In this document: piece after piece, positions 16,090 to 21,466 of the stretch
Layout of the letters: every line of letters starts with the position of its first letter
How positions within the stretch are numbered: position 1 is the stretch's first letter
IMG/VR virus record: IMGVR_UViG_3300023180_000371
Location: 1 to 24,912 of that record
Strand: one strand, 5' to 3'
Origin: a virus
DNA length: 24,912 nt
Program-made: the position numbers and the translations under genes
Notes under the pieces: generated by a model
The model's input: only the letters and a program-made list of their open reading frames with translations
What the model was told of the DNA's origin: nothing
The model's database searches: none

Positions 16090-16256
16090 TATTTTTTAAT
16101 TTTATTAATTATTATTCCTAATATCAATGTTATTGTTGCAGTTTTTGTTGCTATAAACAAGTGTCCTAAAGATAAATCTATTCCAGAAGTCATCCCTAAA
16201 ATACATGCTACAAACGGTTTACTCCAATCCTCAATATGTTGTCTGAGAAGATTCAT
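16089..16256 (-). CDS. Small membrane protein, 55 aa (holin-like candidate)
   Basis: ATG at 16256 overlaps the stop of the upstream gene (TAATG); a longer frame upstream is only the antisense-of-frame extension into that gene. MNLLRQHIEDWSKPFVACIL leads into a first hydrophobic stretch (about 12-22), then HLFIATKTATITLILGIIIN forms a membrane helix (about 32-51), ending with KIKK. One or two membrane passes with a short basic end fits a small holin or similar pore protein, but no family signature is visible. It is the last of three small overlapping genes of this type. Confidence 0.6.
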   Translation of the reverse strand: MNLLRQHIEDWSKPFVACILGMTSGIDLSLGHLFIATKTATITLILGIIINKIKK

Positions 16257-16468
16257 TATCCACCGAGTTTTATTAAAACCTCTGTAATAGCTGAATTTAA
16301 TTCTCTCTCTCGCATTGCTAGATCTACTACATTCTGTTCTAATTTGTCTATTTGTACCATTAAGACTGCTACTTGAGACTGTAAATCGTTTACAGTTTTG
16401 AAGAGCCATCCAACTAAAGCAGCTAATCCTCCCTGTAAAATTTGATTAATATTTACTGTTGCTTTCAT
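16256..16468 (-). CDS. Small coiled-coil protein with hydrophobic N-terminus, 70 aa
   Basis: ATG at 16468 with AGGGA upstream, the stop coupling to the next gene by TAATG. The N-terminal part ILQGGLAALVGWLFKTVNDL is an amphipathic or membrane-inserting helix, followed by a heptad coiled coil (about 28-60, LQSQVAVLMVQIDKLEQNVV). It resembles small membrane-anchored coiled-coil proteins of phage lysis cassettes, though I cannot assign one. Together with its neighbours it forms a compact three-gene unit between regulatory genes and packaging genes. Confidence 0.65.
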   Translation of the reverse strand: MKATVNINQILQGGLAALVGWLFKTVNDLQSQVAVLMVQIDKLEQNVVDLAMRERELNSAITEVLIKLGG

Positions 16469-16473
16469 ATTCC

Positions 16474-16665
16474 CTACATTAAATTTGATAATAAAAAGGC
16501 TAAAGACAACAAAACTCCGATATAACTAAAAAATTCTGTTTTAGACAATTTAGCATTAACTTTTTCATGTAATTGATCTATTCTTAAATTAATTTTTTCT
16601 TGATTATTAAGTATTAAAATTAATAATTCTTTGTTTGACATTCCATTGCCATTACTATCAGCCAT
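16474..16665 (-). CDS. Small protein with coiled coil and C-terminal membrane helix, 63 aa
   Basis: ATG preceded by AAGGAT. MADSNGNGMSNKELLILILN starts a helix, residues about 20-42 form a coiled coil (NLRIDQLHEKVNAKLSKTEF), and FSYIGVLLSLAFLLSN at the end is a membrane helix with only M after it. The tail-anchored layout (cytoplasmic coiled coil, then membrane) recalls small holin-like proteins and some accessory membrane proteins of phages. Five bp separate it from the next gene. Confidence 0.65.
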   Translation of the reverse strand: MADSNGNGMSNKELLILILNNQEKINLRIDQLHEKVNAKLSKTEFFSYIGVLLSLAFLLSNLM

Positions 16666-16672
16666 GTATCCT

Positions 16673-16891
16673 TTATACCTTAAAAACTAGATATTTCGAA
16701 ATTCTATATAATTTATTTGTCTCATCTTCCTGAACCCAACAAACAAACTTATTATTACTTATAAATTCTATTCTTCTAAATACTCCATATCTCCAACGAA
16801 TCTCCTGAGTTGGAGGATCTATAATCTCATCCCAAGGCAAGACAAATTTAATCCTAGAACCAGCATAAATCTTCTTTTTCTTTTTTGACAT
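16673..16891 (-). CDS. Unknown protein, 72 aa
   Basis: ATG at 16891 lies inside the end of the winged-helix gene, an overlap of 38 bp. The sequence begins with a lysine cluster (MSKKKKKIYAGSRIKFVLPW), then DPPTQEIRWRYGVFRRIEF and NNKFVCWVQEDETNKLYRIS. Alternating hydrophobic and charged residues suggest a small beta-barrel. I do not recognise a family. No ribosome site stands out, so it may depend on coupling. Confidence 0.6.
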   Translation of the reverse strand: MSKKKKKIYAGSRIKFVLPWDEIIDPPTQEIRWRYGVFRRIEFISNNKFVCWVQEDETNKLYRISKYLVFKV

Positions 16892-17114
16892 CTACTTCAA
16901 TATTAGGATATCGATTTAACTTATACATGTATTGTCTATGATTGTGTCCCTGTAAATTACATGGTTCTCCCTCAATATTTAGAGACTCTTTACGAAGATC
17001 TGATATTCTTTGAGCATAGTCTTTGATAAATAATTCTCTCATAATCGTTGAACCGCATACCCAATCTCCACTCCAGAGGATATCTTTTATTCTTTGTTTG
17101 TCTGATTTACCCAT
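16854..17114 (-). CDS. Winged-helix DNA-binding protein, 86 aa
   Basis: ATG overlaps the Mom-like gene's stop as TAATG, with GGAGG just upstream. The sequence KQRIKDILWSGDWVCGSTIM followed by DYAQRISDLRKESLNIEGEP and RQYMYKLNRY is the helix-turn-helix plus wing layout found in small phage regulators that recognise DNA (…QRI.DLR..G..I). It directly follows the modification gene and could regulate it or the late operon. That is inference. Confidence 0.7.
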   Translation of the reverse strand: MGKSDKQRIKDILWSGDWVCGSTIMRELFIKDYAQRISDLRKESLNIEGEPCNLQGHNHRQYMYKLNRYPNIEVDVKKEKEDLCWF

Positions 17115-17839
17115 TACAAACCTCCAAATAAATTTAATTGAACGTCCATATCGTCAAACTCCACCTCATAATTTTTATTTTCTCCTTTAGGATATGGGAG
17201 TAAATCTAACTTAAACTCTCTCATAATGTGTCTTTTTTCCGACTTAGATCCGTTGATATAAATATATCTATGTTTTCCCGAGATATTTTTCTTCTGTAGA
17301 TTATAGAAATCGATTATATCTTGATTAGTTGGATTCTCTTTTCCGATCTGTTTTCTAAAAGATGAACTATGTTTTTTATGTCTAAAGTTCTTAAAGTGAA
17401 ACTCTGATCCGTCTGGATATGTAAACTGTACCGTATTTGAACTGACTCCCGTATAAAAAAAATTAGTTGCTTGATAAATATATCCATTATGGCCGTTGTT
17501 TGGATCTGCGAAACTAACTATTATCGTAGGTTTTGGAAGTAACTTAAACGATTTACTAACAAACATACTTAATACATTTTTTTCTAAATTATCAAGAGTA
17601 ATTAATCTATTCAACTCATAAACAATAGATCTATATTTCTCTCCTGCAATTGATTCAGCTAAAGTAGCTGAGGGACTCATTCCGTAAGTAACAACTCCAG
17701 AGATGATTCCATCTATGTAAAGACCGTACGCATACGATACAGAACACAATCTCTTTGCGTAATGTTTATTTAGCAACCAATCACTATAAACGGATTTAGG
17801 TACTTTTTGTACTGATATTTGCATAATATATTTTCCCAT
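17114..17839 (-). CDS. mom: Mom-like DNA adenine modification protein
   Basis: A 241-aa protein of the phage Mu Mom family as judged by its motif blocks: NKHYAKRLCSVSYAYGLYID followed by GVVTYG, then YELNRLI, then VSFADPNNGHNGYIYQATNF with FYTG. In Mu, Mom converts adenine to a carbamoylmethyl-type modified base that protects phage DNA from restriction, using a fold of the acetyltransferase (GNAT) class. The C-terminal 100 residues (HKKHSSSFRKQIGKENPTNQ onward) are an extension with HRYIYINGSKSEKRH. Start could be 17839 or 17824; both overlap the zinc-ribbon gene upstream. Family identity is from remembered motifs, not a search. Confidence 0.75.
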   Translation of the reverse strand: MGKYIMQISVQKVPKSVYSDWLLNKHYAKRLCSVSYAYGLYIDGIISGVVTYGMSPSATLAESIAGEKYRSIVYELNRLITLDNLEKNVLSMFVSKSFKLLPKPTIIVSFADPNNGHNGYIYQATNFFYTGVSSNTVQFTYPDGSEFHFKNFRHKKHSSSFRKQIGKENPTNQDIIDFYNLQKKNISGKHRYIYINGSKSEKRHIMREFKLDLLPYPKGENKNYEVEFDDMDVQLNLFGGL

Positions 17840-17969
17840 CTTTTGCCCATTTTCTTTTCTCTATCCAATATGTAACATCACAATCAGAACATATAAAAAT
17901 TGATCCTCTGAACATAGTCCCTCTCTTTTTACTTAGATCACATTCAGAACAGATATATCTAATACTCAT
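17796..17969 (-). CDS. Zinc-ribbon protein, 57 aa, Com-like candidate
   Basis: ATG at 17969 follows GGGGGA inside the end of the transglycosylase gene; a longer frame upstream lacks support. MSIRYICSECDLSKKRGTMF leads to SIFICSDCDVTYWIEKRKWA: two CxxC knuckles 19 residues apart, then a basic tail. The gene overlaps the start of the Mom-like gene by 29-44 bp. In phage Mu the translational activator Com, also a small four-Cys zinc protein, overlaps the start of mom in the same way. Sequence identity with Mu Com is not visible beyond the Cys pattern, so the functional call is an inference from arrangement. Confidence 0.7.
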   Translation of the reverse strand: MSIRYICSECDLSKKRGTMFRGSIFICSDCDVTYWIEKRKWAKDGKIYYANISTKST

Positions 17970-18363
17970 ATTTCCCCCAGCAATGTTTAGATGCGTTCCA
18001 ATGATGCCAGCCAGAATTACTCTGCAACCATCTTGCAACTCTTATGTTTGTTATTGGATCAAACATATCTAAGGATCTTTTATAAATATCTTTTTCAATC
18101 CAACGAGTAGTCCTCTCATTAAATTGAAATAAACCGATATCTTTTGATCCATCTTTATTAGTATTCGTCGCGTTTACTATTCCGTCTGATTCACAACTCA
18201 TCACGGATAATGCTTGAATCGTGTCCTCTTGAAAATATTGATAAACTTTGTACTGCCATTGCTCAGTATCTTCTATATGATTACAAAGACGATAAGTGTT
18301 TATCATATCTGGAGTAGGTTCAGTAGTAAACAACAACGAACATCCTAATAAAATCTCAATCAC
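17959..18363 (-). CDS. Lysozyme-like / lytic transglycosylase (endolysin candidate)
   Basis: A muralytic enzyme in the lysozyme-SLT fold: ALSVMSCESDGIVNATNTNK has the catalytic-type Glu in CESDG, followed by SKDIGLFQFNERTTRW and a C-terminal RVARWLQSNSGWHHWNASKH with CW. It would cut peptidoglycan glycan strands. I place the start at GTG 18363, overlapping the upstream stop (GTGATTGA); an ATG at 18387 is possible and would add eight residues. The N-terminal IEILLGCSLLFTTEP is short and hydrophobic with an LLGC lipobox-like motif, so the enzyme may be a lipoprotein or carry a signal-arrest-like segment. It sits in the early block, unlike most endolysins. Confidence 0.8.
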   Translation of the reverse strand: MIEILLGCSLLFTTEPTPDMINTYRLCNHIEDTEQWQYKVYQYFQEDTIQALSVMSCESDGIVNATNTNKDGSKDIGLFQFNERTTRWIEKDIYKRSLDMFDPITNIRVARWLQSNSGWHHWNASKHCWGKYEY

Positions 18364-18574
18364 TTCCCAAAGTCTCCCAACATTCATTACAAGACATATA
18401 ATCCATACTTGTAATAGGAAATATAAAAGTTCCTTTACACATAAAACAACTGAACATCCTTATTTCTTTTGGTGTATCGTTGTTCTTAAATATATAATTC
18501 TTTAAATAAAAAATTATATTCTTTGGATATTTAAAGAAGTTTTTAATTAATAATTTCTTAAGATCTTTATTCAT
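18356..18574 (-). CDS. Small basic protein with two CxxC motifs, 72 aa
   Basis: ATG at 18574 overlaps the upstream stop as TAATG. The first half is lysine/phenylalanine-rich (LLIKNFFKYPKNIIFYLKNY), the second holds CFMCKGTF and SCNECWE, two CxxC pairs 20 residues apart that form a plausible zinc ribbon. I do not recognise the family. It belongs to a run of tightly coupled small genes in the early block. Confidence 0.65.
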   Translation of the reverse strand: MNKDLKKLLIKNFFKYPKNIIFYLKNYIFKNNDTPKEIRMFSCFMCKGTFIFPITSMDYMSCNECWETLGSD

Positions 18575-18783
18575 TATTTTAAAAAGTGAAACTTCTTATC
18601 AAGTTCCATTCCTACAGGTTCAATATTAAAACTATAGTGAATACTTTTCGTATCATTCGCGAACGAGATTAATGCTTGTTCTGCTAGTTCTTTTGCCCCT
18701 TTTGGTTGCGGATAATTCTTATATTCTTTAGGTATTATATAAGTTTTTGATCCTTTAAAGTGAATAGTTAATTTCTCTGCCAT
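18574..18783 (-). CDS. Unknown protein, 69 aa
   Basis: ATG at 18783 overlaps the upstream stop (TAATG); the upstream in-frame TTG is not needed. The protein reads MAEKLTIHFKGSKTYIIPKE and later NIEPVGMELDKKFHFLK, with QPKGAKELAEQALISFANDT in the middle: beta strands around one helix. Similar small proteins with TIHFKG..TY.I are common in early regions of AT-rich phages, but no function is known to me. Confidence 0.7.
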   Translation of the reverse strand: MAEKLTIHFKGSKTYIIPKEYKNYPQPKGAKELAEQALISFANDTKSIHYSFNIEPVGMELDKKFHFLK

Positions 18784-19076
18784 TATTCTGCCCAATCCTT
18801 TATATATATTTTATGTTTTCTCGGTGTGCCATCCTTATTTAGTTTAGCACGAACTTTATTATCACAATTACAAGTCTCAGAATATATTCTAAGATCATAT
18901 TTCTTATTGAAATCGTAAACATATTTTCTTAAATTAGTTGTATCAAACTCATCCGTTAAATTACAGATAGATCCTCCTAATTCAAATACAATACGCATTT
19001 TCATTTTTTCTGTAAGATTTATTTCTTTTTTTAATAAATCTATTTCATTTACAGGTTTTAATCTCCCAAATATCAT
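18783..19076 (-). CDS. Unknown protein, 97 aa
   Basis: ATG at 19076 preceded by AGGAGGG about 12 bases upstream. The body has an N-terminal helix with NEIDLLKKEINLTEKMKMRI, a beta region (FELGGSICNLTDEFDTTNLR) and a C-terminal basic strand NKDGTPRKHKIYIKDWAE. It contains a C-x-C pair (ETCNCDNK). I see no family match. It follows the iteron-like repeats directly, so its promoter or ribosome site lies in or next to the putative origin. Confidence 0.65.
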   Translation of the reverse strand: MIFGRLKPVNEIDLLKKEINLTEKMKMRIVFELGGSICNLTDEFDTTNLRKYVYDFNKKYDLRIYSETCNCDNKVRAKLNKDGTPRKHKIYIKDWAE

Positions 19077-19108
19077 TATATTTTTATCCCTCCTAATATA
19101 ATTATTTA

Positions 19109-19136
19109 ACTCTACTCTTACTCTTACTCTTACTCT
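19109..19136 (-). repeat. Hexamer tandem repeat AAGAGT (plus strand ACTCTT), about 4.7 copies
   Basis: The plus strand reads ACTCT then three full ACTCTT units and ACTCT (19109-19136). The array directly abuts the palindromic repeats at 19137-19169 and an AT-rich stretch at 19097-19108. A short tandem array next to palindromic repeats and an AT-rich segment is what replication origins and slippage-prone control regions look like. It could also change spacing by slippage. Confidence 0.9.
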
Positions 19137-19169
19137 GTAACGTTACTGTAACGTTACTCATAACGTTAC
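19137..19169 (-). repeat. Three palindromic GTAACGTTAC repeats (iteron-like)
   Basis: Copies lie at 19137-19146, 19148-19157 and 19160-19169 (the last with A in place of the first G), spaced 11 and 12 bp. Each is a perfect or near-perfect palindrome, so a dimeric protein could bind on one face of the helix. The TAA stop of the winged-helix gene falls inside the last copy. Location at the end of a replication gene matches iterons near phage initiator genes (as in lambda O). Confidence 0.85.
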
Positions 19170-19588
19170 TTAATCTCATCCGCGATCTCTGGATGGAGTT
19201 TTTTCTGTAATTCTTTATATTTTTTATTCTGTTCCTCCTCTTTTTTTCTTTGTCTAAATTCTCTTTGTCTTTTTGCATTTAGTGCACGATAACTCTCAAC
19301 TGCAGAATATTTATCTTCCCAATCATGAACGTAAAAGAACTTACGTTTTTTATCTATGAATCCAGATTCTAAATACATATTAAACAGATCCTTACCCTCC
19401 CAGATCTGATCTTTTAATAGTTCTGGATGAGGGATAGATCCTACTTTTCCAAATTCAAAAGAATATGCCCATAACTTAACTAGACCTCCAAGAACTTCCA
19501 TCTCGGACATCTTGTTACGTTTAGCACACATTATCAATTTAGGATTTCTCAGTAAAGATATGTCCACTTGTACCCATGAGGAATACAT
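19166..19588 (-). CDS. Replisome-organizer-like winged-helix protein
   Basis: A 140-aa protein with ATG after AAGGGAG. Residues 1 to about 95 match the N-terminal winged helix of phage replisome organizers and lambda-O/DnaD-like initiators: WVQVDISLLRNPKLIMCAKR, then EVLGGLVKLWAYSFEFGKVG, then GFIDKKRKFFYVHDWEDKYS. The tail (NAKRQREFRQRKKEEE) is basic and helical. In this family the N-terminal domain binds origin repeats and the rest recruits the host helicase; here only a short basic tail follows. Palindromic iterons sit at its 3' end. No separate helicase or loader gene is visible, so host proteins must be used. Confidence 0.78.
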   Translation of the reverse strand: MYSSWVQVDISLLRNPKLIMCAKRNKMSEMEVLGGLVKLWAYSFEFGKVGSIPHPELLKDQIWEGKDLFNMYLESGFIDKKRKFFYVHDWEDKYSAVESYRALNAKRQREFRQRKKEEEQNKKYKELQKKLHPEIADEIK

Positions 19589-19593
19589 TAATA

Positions 19594-20259
19594 TTATTCT
19601 CCCTTATCAATATTTGCACGATCTTTAGTGATTATATCTTGAATCTCGTTCTTTATACTTTGTAAATTATTTATATTTATATCAGATTTACTTAATCCAA
19701 GTTGCCCCATAGCTTGAACAGTAACATCTCTAGCTTTATCTAAATTCTGATTAGTTGCCTCTAATGCATAATTTTTAATCGAGTTTTGTAAAGCTTTAGC
19801 TTTATCTGATATATCTTCTACTAATCCCTCCTTTTCTAACTCCTCTACTTTTTTATCTAGAGAAGATTTCTCTCCCTTTTCGTTAGGATATCCCTCATAT
19901 TTGTACTTAACTCCCTGTTTTTGCGGCTTTTCTGGGACTTTTTCGTTTTTTTGAGGGACAATACCCTGCATCTCTTCTCTTGTTGGTTCTGATCCGTAAA
20001 CCTTACGTAAACAACGTCCTACGGATTTAGTTTCGGCCATTTCAAACCAATGCGAATGATCTTTAACAGTTTGTTTTGCATGACTTACTGCCTTTGGAGA
20101 TTCGTCTGTTTTATCTTCATAAAAAGAAGTTTTAAAAACTACGTAATCGTCTCCAAAGTAAACGATCTCTGATACTAATCTACTGTTTGGATAATCTTTG
20201 ACGGACTGAGAGACTAACTCATCAACTCCGACATAATCTTCTAAAAATTTAGGTTTCAT
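19594..20259 (-). CDS. Single-strand annealing (Rad52/ERF-like) candidate
   Basis: A 221-aa protein with ATG after GGAGGGAA. The N-terminal 100 residues carry VSQSVKDYPNSRLVSEIVYF, VVFKTSFYED and WFEMAETKSVGRCLRKVYGS; the E-x-AETK-xGR-x-L block resembles the ET(S/K)A(V/I)GRAL motif of phage annealing proteins. The C-terminal half is a lysine/glutamate-rich linker (KNEKVPEKPQKQGVKYKYEG) followed by helices. It would support recombination-dependent replication and sits upstream of the replisome-organizer gene. Family call is by motif, and the tail is of unknown use. Confidence 0.68.
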   Translation of the reverse strand: MKPKFLEDYVGVDELVSQSVKDYPNSRLVSEIVYFGDDYVVFKTSFYEDKTDESPKAVSHAKQTVKDHSHWFEMAETKSVGRCLRKVYGSEPTREEMQGIVPQKNEKVPEKPQKQGVKYKYEGYPNEKGEKSSLDKKVEELEKEGLVEDISDKAKALQNSIKNYALEATNQNLDKARDVTVQAMGQLGLSKSDININNLQSIKNEIQDIITKDRANIDKGE

Positions 20260-20269
20260 TATTTCCCTC

Positions 20270-20392
20270 CTATACTAAATCTTCAATTTCATGTCTTATA
20301 CAACTTACACAACGTCCATCAATAGTAAACGTTGTCTCTCGTTCTACATGACACTCGATACAATTATTTATATAACGAAGATCACTTATCAT
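20270..20392 (-). CDS. 40-aa zinc-finger-like protein
   Basis: I choose ATG at 20392, overlapping the last codons of the upstream gene. The protein starts MISDLRYINNCIECHVERET and has CVSCIRHE near its end: two CxxC pairs 14 residues apart. A longer frame up to 20452 needs a TTG start and a much deeper overlap, so I reject it. Ribosome-site support is weak; coupling from the upstream gene is likely. The function is unknown. Confidence 0.6.
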   Translation of the reverse strand: MISDLRYINNCIECHVERETTFTIDGRCVSCIRHEIEDLV

Positions 20393-20576
20393 CTTCGAAT
20401 ATATTTCCAGAATGTAAAATATCTCCTCTATGGAGTCTGACTTCGAAATCAAAGTCTTTCATTCTTTTTTGATCTATCTTGTTATCAATCCAGATCCAAA
20501 GAAAAACAATAGTCATCATTAAACTTATGAATCCATAGACCATTAAAAACAGATAGAACCATTCTTGCGGCATCAT
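20382..20576 (-). CDS. Single-pass membrane protein, 64 aa
   Basis: ATG at 20576 overlaps the upstream stop (ATGA). The first 28 residues MMPQEWFYLFLMVYGFISLM through TIVFLWIWI form a membrane helix, followed by DNKIDQKRMKDFDFEVRLHR and an acidic end. It looks like a small early membrane protein with a cytoplasmic basic/acidic tail. No family is recognised. Confidence 0.7.
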   Translation of the reverse strand: MMPQEWFYLFLMVYGFISLMMTIVFLWIWIDNKIDQKRMKDFDFEVRLHRGDILHSGNIFEDDK

Positions 20577-20881
20577 TTAACGAACCTCACTCTCCTTTCA
20601 ATTTCTTTTCTTAGTGTTCTTGTAATTAGTGTCTTAGTGTCGTTGTCGAAATTATCTGATTCAACTAGGACACGAAATAAATTCCAGACATCATCTCTGA
20701 TCTCGTGTTTAACATTGAGATTAGAGTTTGTATTACTTGTATATTGAAACTGTAAATCTAATAATCTTTTAAACTTACCATCCAAAAGATTTAGTCTTAC
20801 ATCTGATTTACTACGTACCGAAGAATCATCTTCCCTAGATTCTTCAGTAGTGATATTTACATAATGATTACTTTTACTCAT
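20573..20881 (-). CDS. Unknown first gene of the early operon, 102 aa
   Basis: ATG at 20881 has a strong GGGAGG site seven bases upstream and a promoter-like element just before that. An extension to 21019 is open but upstream of the promoter, so I reject it. MSKSNHYVNITTEESREDDS, then LLDGKFKRLLDLQFQYTSNT, ending TLITRTLRKEIERRVRFVK. It is charged and mostly helical at the end. I do not recognise it; as the first gene behind the promoter it might be regulatory. Confidence 0.7.
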   Translation of the reverse strand: MSKSNHYVNITTEESREDDSSVRSKSDVRLNLLDGKFKRLLDLQFQYTSNTNSNLNVKHEIRDDVWNLFRVLVESDNFDNDTKTLITRTLRKEIERRVRFVK

Positions 20882-20899
20882 TAATAACCTCCCATAAGT

Positions 20900-20928
20900 A
20901 TTATTACATAAATAAAAAAATTTGTCAT
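20900..20928 (-). promoter_or_regulatory. Promoter for the early operon
   Basis: On the minus strand ATGACA (20928-20923), 17 bp spacer, then extended -10 TGTAATAAT (20908-20900). The start of transcription would be near 20893, followed at once by GGGAGG and the ATG at 20881. A perfect TTGACA lies 24 bp further upstream (20952-20947) but has no -10 at the right distance. Confidence 0.65.
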
Positions 20929-20975
20929 TCAAAAATAAATATTTTTTGTCAACGTATATGTGATATAATATCTTT

Positions 20976-21040
20976 AGATCTTGAGTTAATCCCTTAGTAT
21001 ATGAAGTACTGATATTCATTAATAATCTGACTCAAGATCT
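20976..21040 (-). repeat. 11-bp perfect inverted repeat AGATCTTGAGT/ACTCAAGATCT, 43-bp spacer
   Basis: Arms at 20976-20986 and 21030-21040 are exact reverse complements. Between them lies an AT-rich segment with a further small ATGAA/TTCAT pair. It lies between the terminator at 21052 and the promoter at 20900-20928, so it may be a pair of binding sites for a regulator or an RNA/DNA stem. I do not see this 11-mer elsewhere in the window. Confidence 0.85.
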
Positions 21041-21050
21041 GCCCATAATA

Positions 21051-21082
21051 AAAAAAGAGGAGATTCAAATCTCCTCTTTTTA
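21051..21082 (-). terminator. Rho-independent terminator between lysis and early blocks
   Basis: Minus strand: AAAAAGAGGAGAT, loop TTGA, ATCTCCTCT, then seven T. The stem is 13 bp counting the A/T part, GC-rich at its centre, with a strong U tract. Because the stem is flanked by A and T runs it could work on both strands. Confidence 0.92.
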
Positions 21083-21130
21083 TTTTCTATTAATCAGTTG
21101 CCTGAAAAAAATTAAGTAATTACTTGATTA

Positions 21131-21139
21131 ATTATACCA
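21131..21139 (-). promoter_or_regulatory. Extended -10 promoter right after the holin stop
   Basis: The minus strand reads TGG TATAAT (21139-21131), a perfect extended -10 element. The -35 region is poor. Its transcript would start near 21124 and meet the terminator at 21082-21051, giving a very short RNA unless read-through occurs. Region 20882-21141 otherwise has no gene. Confidence 0.5.
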
Positions 21140-21141
21140 TA

Positions 21142-21330
21142 TTATTTACTGACTTGTTTTTTTGCGTAAGATTTAACAACAGATAATGCCGAAGATCCTC
21201 CAGCGATTGCTGCTAATTGTAGTGAACTTGCGTCCACGCCTACCAACGGGCTAATAGTCAAAGCTCCTATAAAAGCTTCAATAAAAGTCCATAGGGCACG
21301 CTCTAACATGTCTTTTAATTCATCTGACAT
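21142..21330 (-). CDS. Holin (r1t-like)
   Basis: A 62-aa protein with ATG preceded by GAGGAGGAATAGT. The sequence MSDELKDMLERALWTFIEAF then GALTISPLVGVDASSLQLAA and IAGGSSALSVVKSYAKKQ follows the phage r1t holin family: an ERA..TF.QAF membrane helix, a short turn with a small loop, a second AAIAG..AALSVLKS helix, and a lysine end. It makes the membrane lesion that releases or activates the endolysin. This family is mostly seen in phages of Gram-positive bacteria. It closes the operon running from 23525. Confidence 0.85.
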   Translation of the reverse strand: MSDELKDMLERALWTFIEAFIGALTISPLVGVDASSLQLAAIAGGSSALSVVKSYAKKQVSK

Positions 21331-21331
21331 A

Positions 21332-21454
21332 CTATTCCTCCTCTTTTATTTTAGATTGTACTTTTTTAAAATTATTGCATTCTTTTGTTATACAAACAAA
21401 TGCATTATTAATTAATTCTAAAACTTGTTTACATGAATTGCATTTTAACTTCAC
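21332..21454 (-). CDS. 40-aa zinc-ribbon miniprotein
   Basis: GTG at 21454 has AGAGG seven bases upstream and the TAG at 21332 lies in the ribosome site of the holin. The protein begins MKLKCNSCKQVLELINNAFV and continues CITKECNNFKK: CxxC, then a CxxxxC, then a basic/acidic end. Its opening is like the four-Cys ribbon of phage Mu Com (…CKNC...), and like other short phage ribbons. It sits between the DUF5675 gene and the holin, so it may belong to the lysis cassette or regulate translation of its neighbours. Confidence 0.65.
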   Translation of the reverse strand: MKLKCNSCKQVLELINNAFVCITKECNNFKKVQSKIKEEE

Positions 21455-21466
21455 AAAACCTCTTTT

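Noticed and set aside
16257-16409. N-terminal extension of the 55-aa membrane protein
   Set aside because: It overlaps the upstream 70-aa gene in another frame; the ATG at 16256 couples to its stop as TAATG.
20947-20952. TTGACA as the -35 of the early promoter
   Set aside because: At 16-18 bp downstream there is no -10-like sequence; the ATGACA/TGTAATAAT pair 24 bp further on fits better.
20882-21019. N-terminal extension of the 102-aa early gene to 148 aa
   Set aside because: The extension covers the promoter and the inverted repeat, while the ATG at 20881 has a strong GGGAGG.
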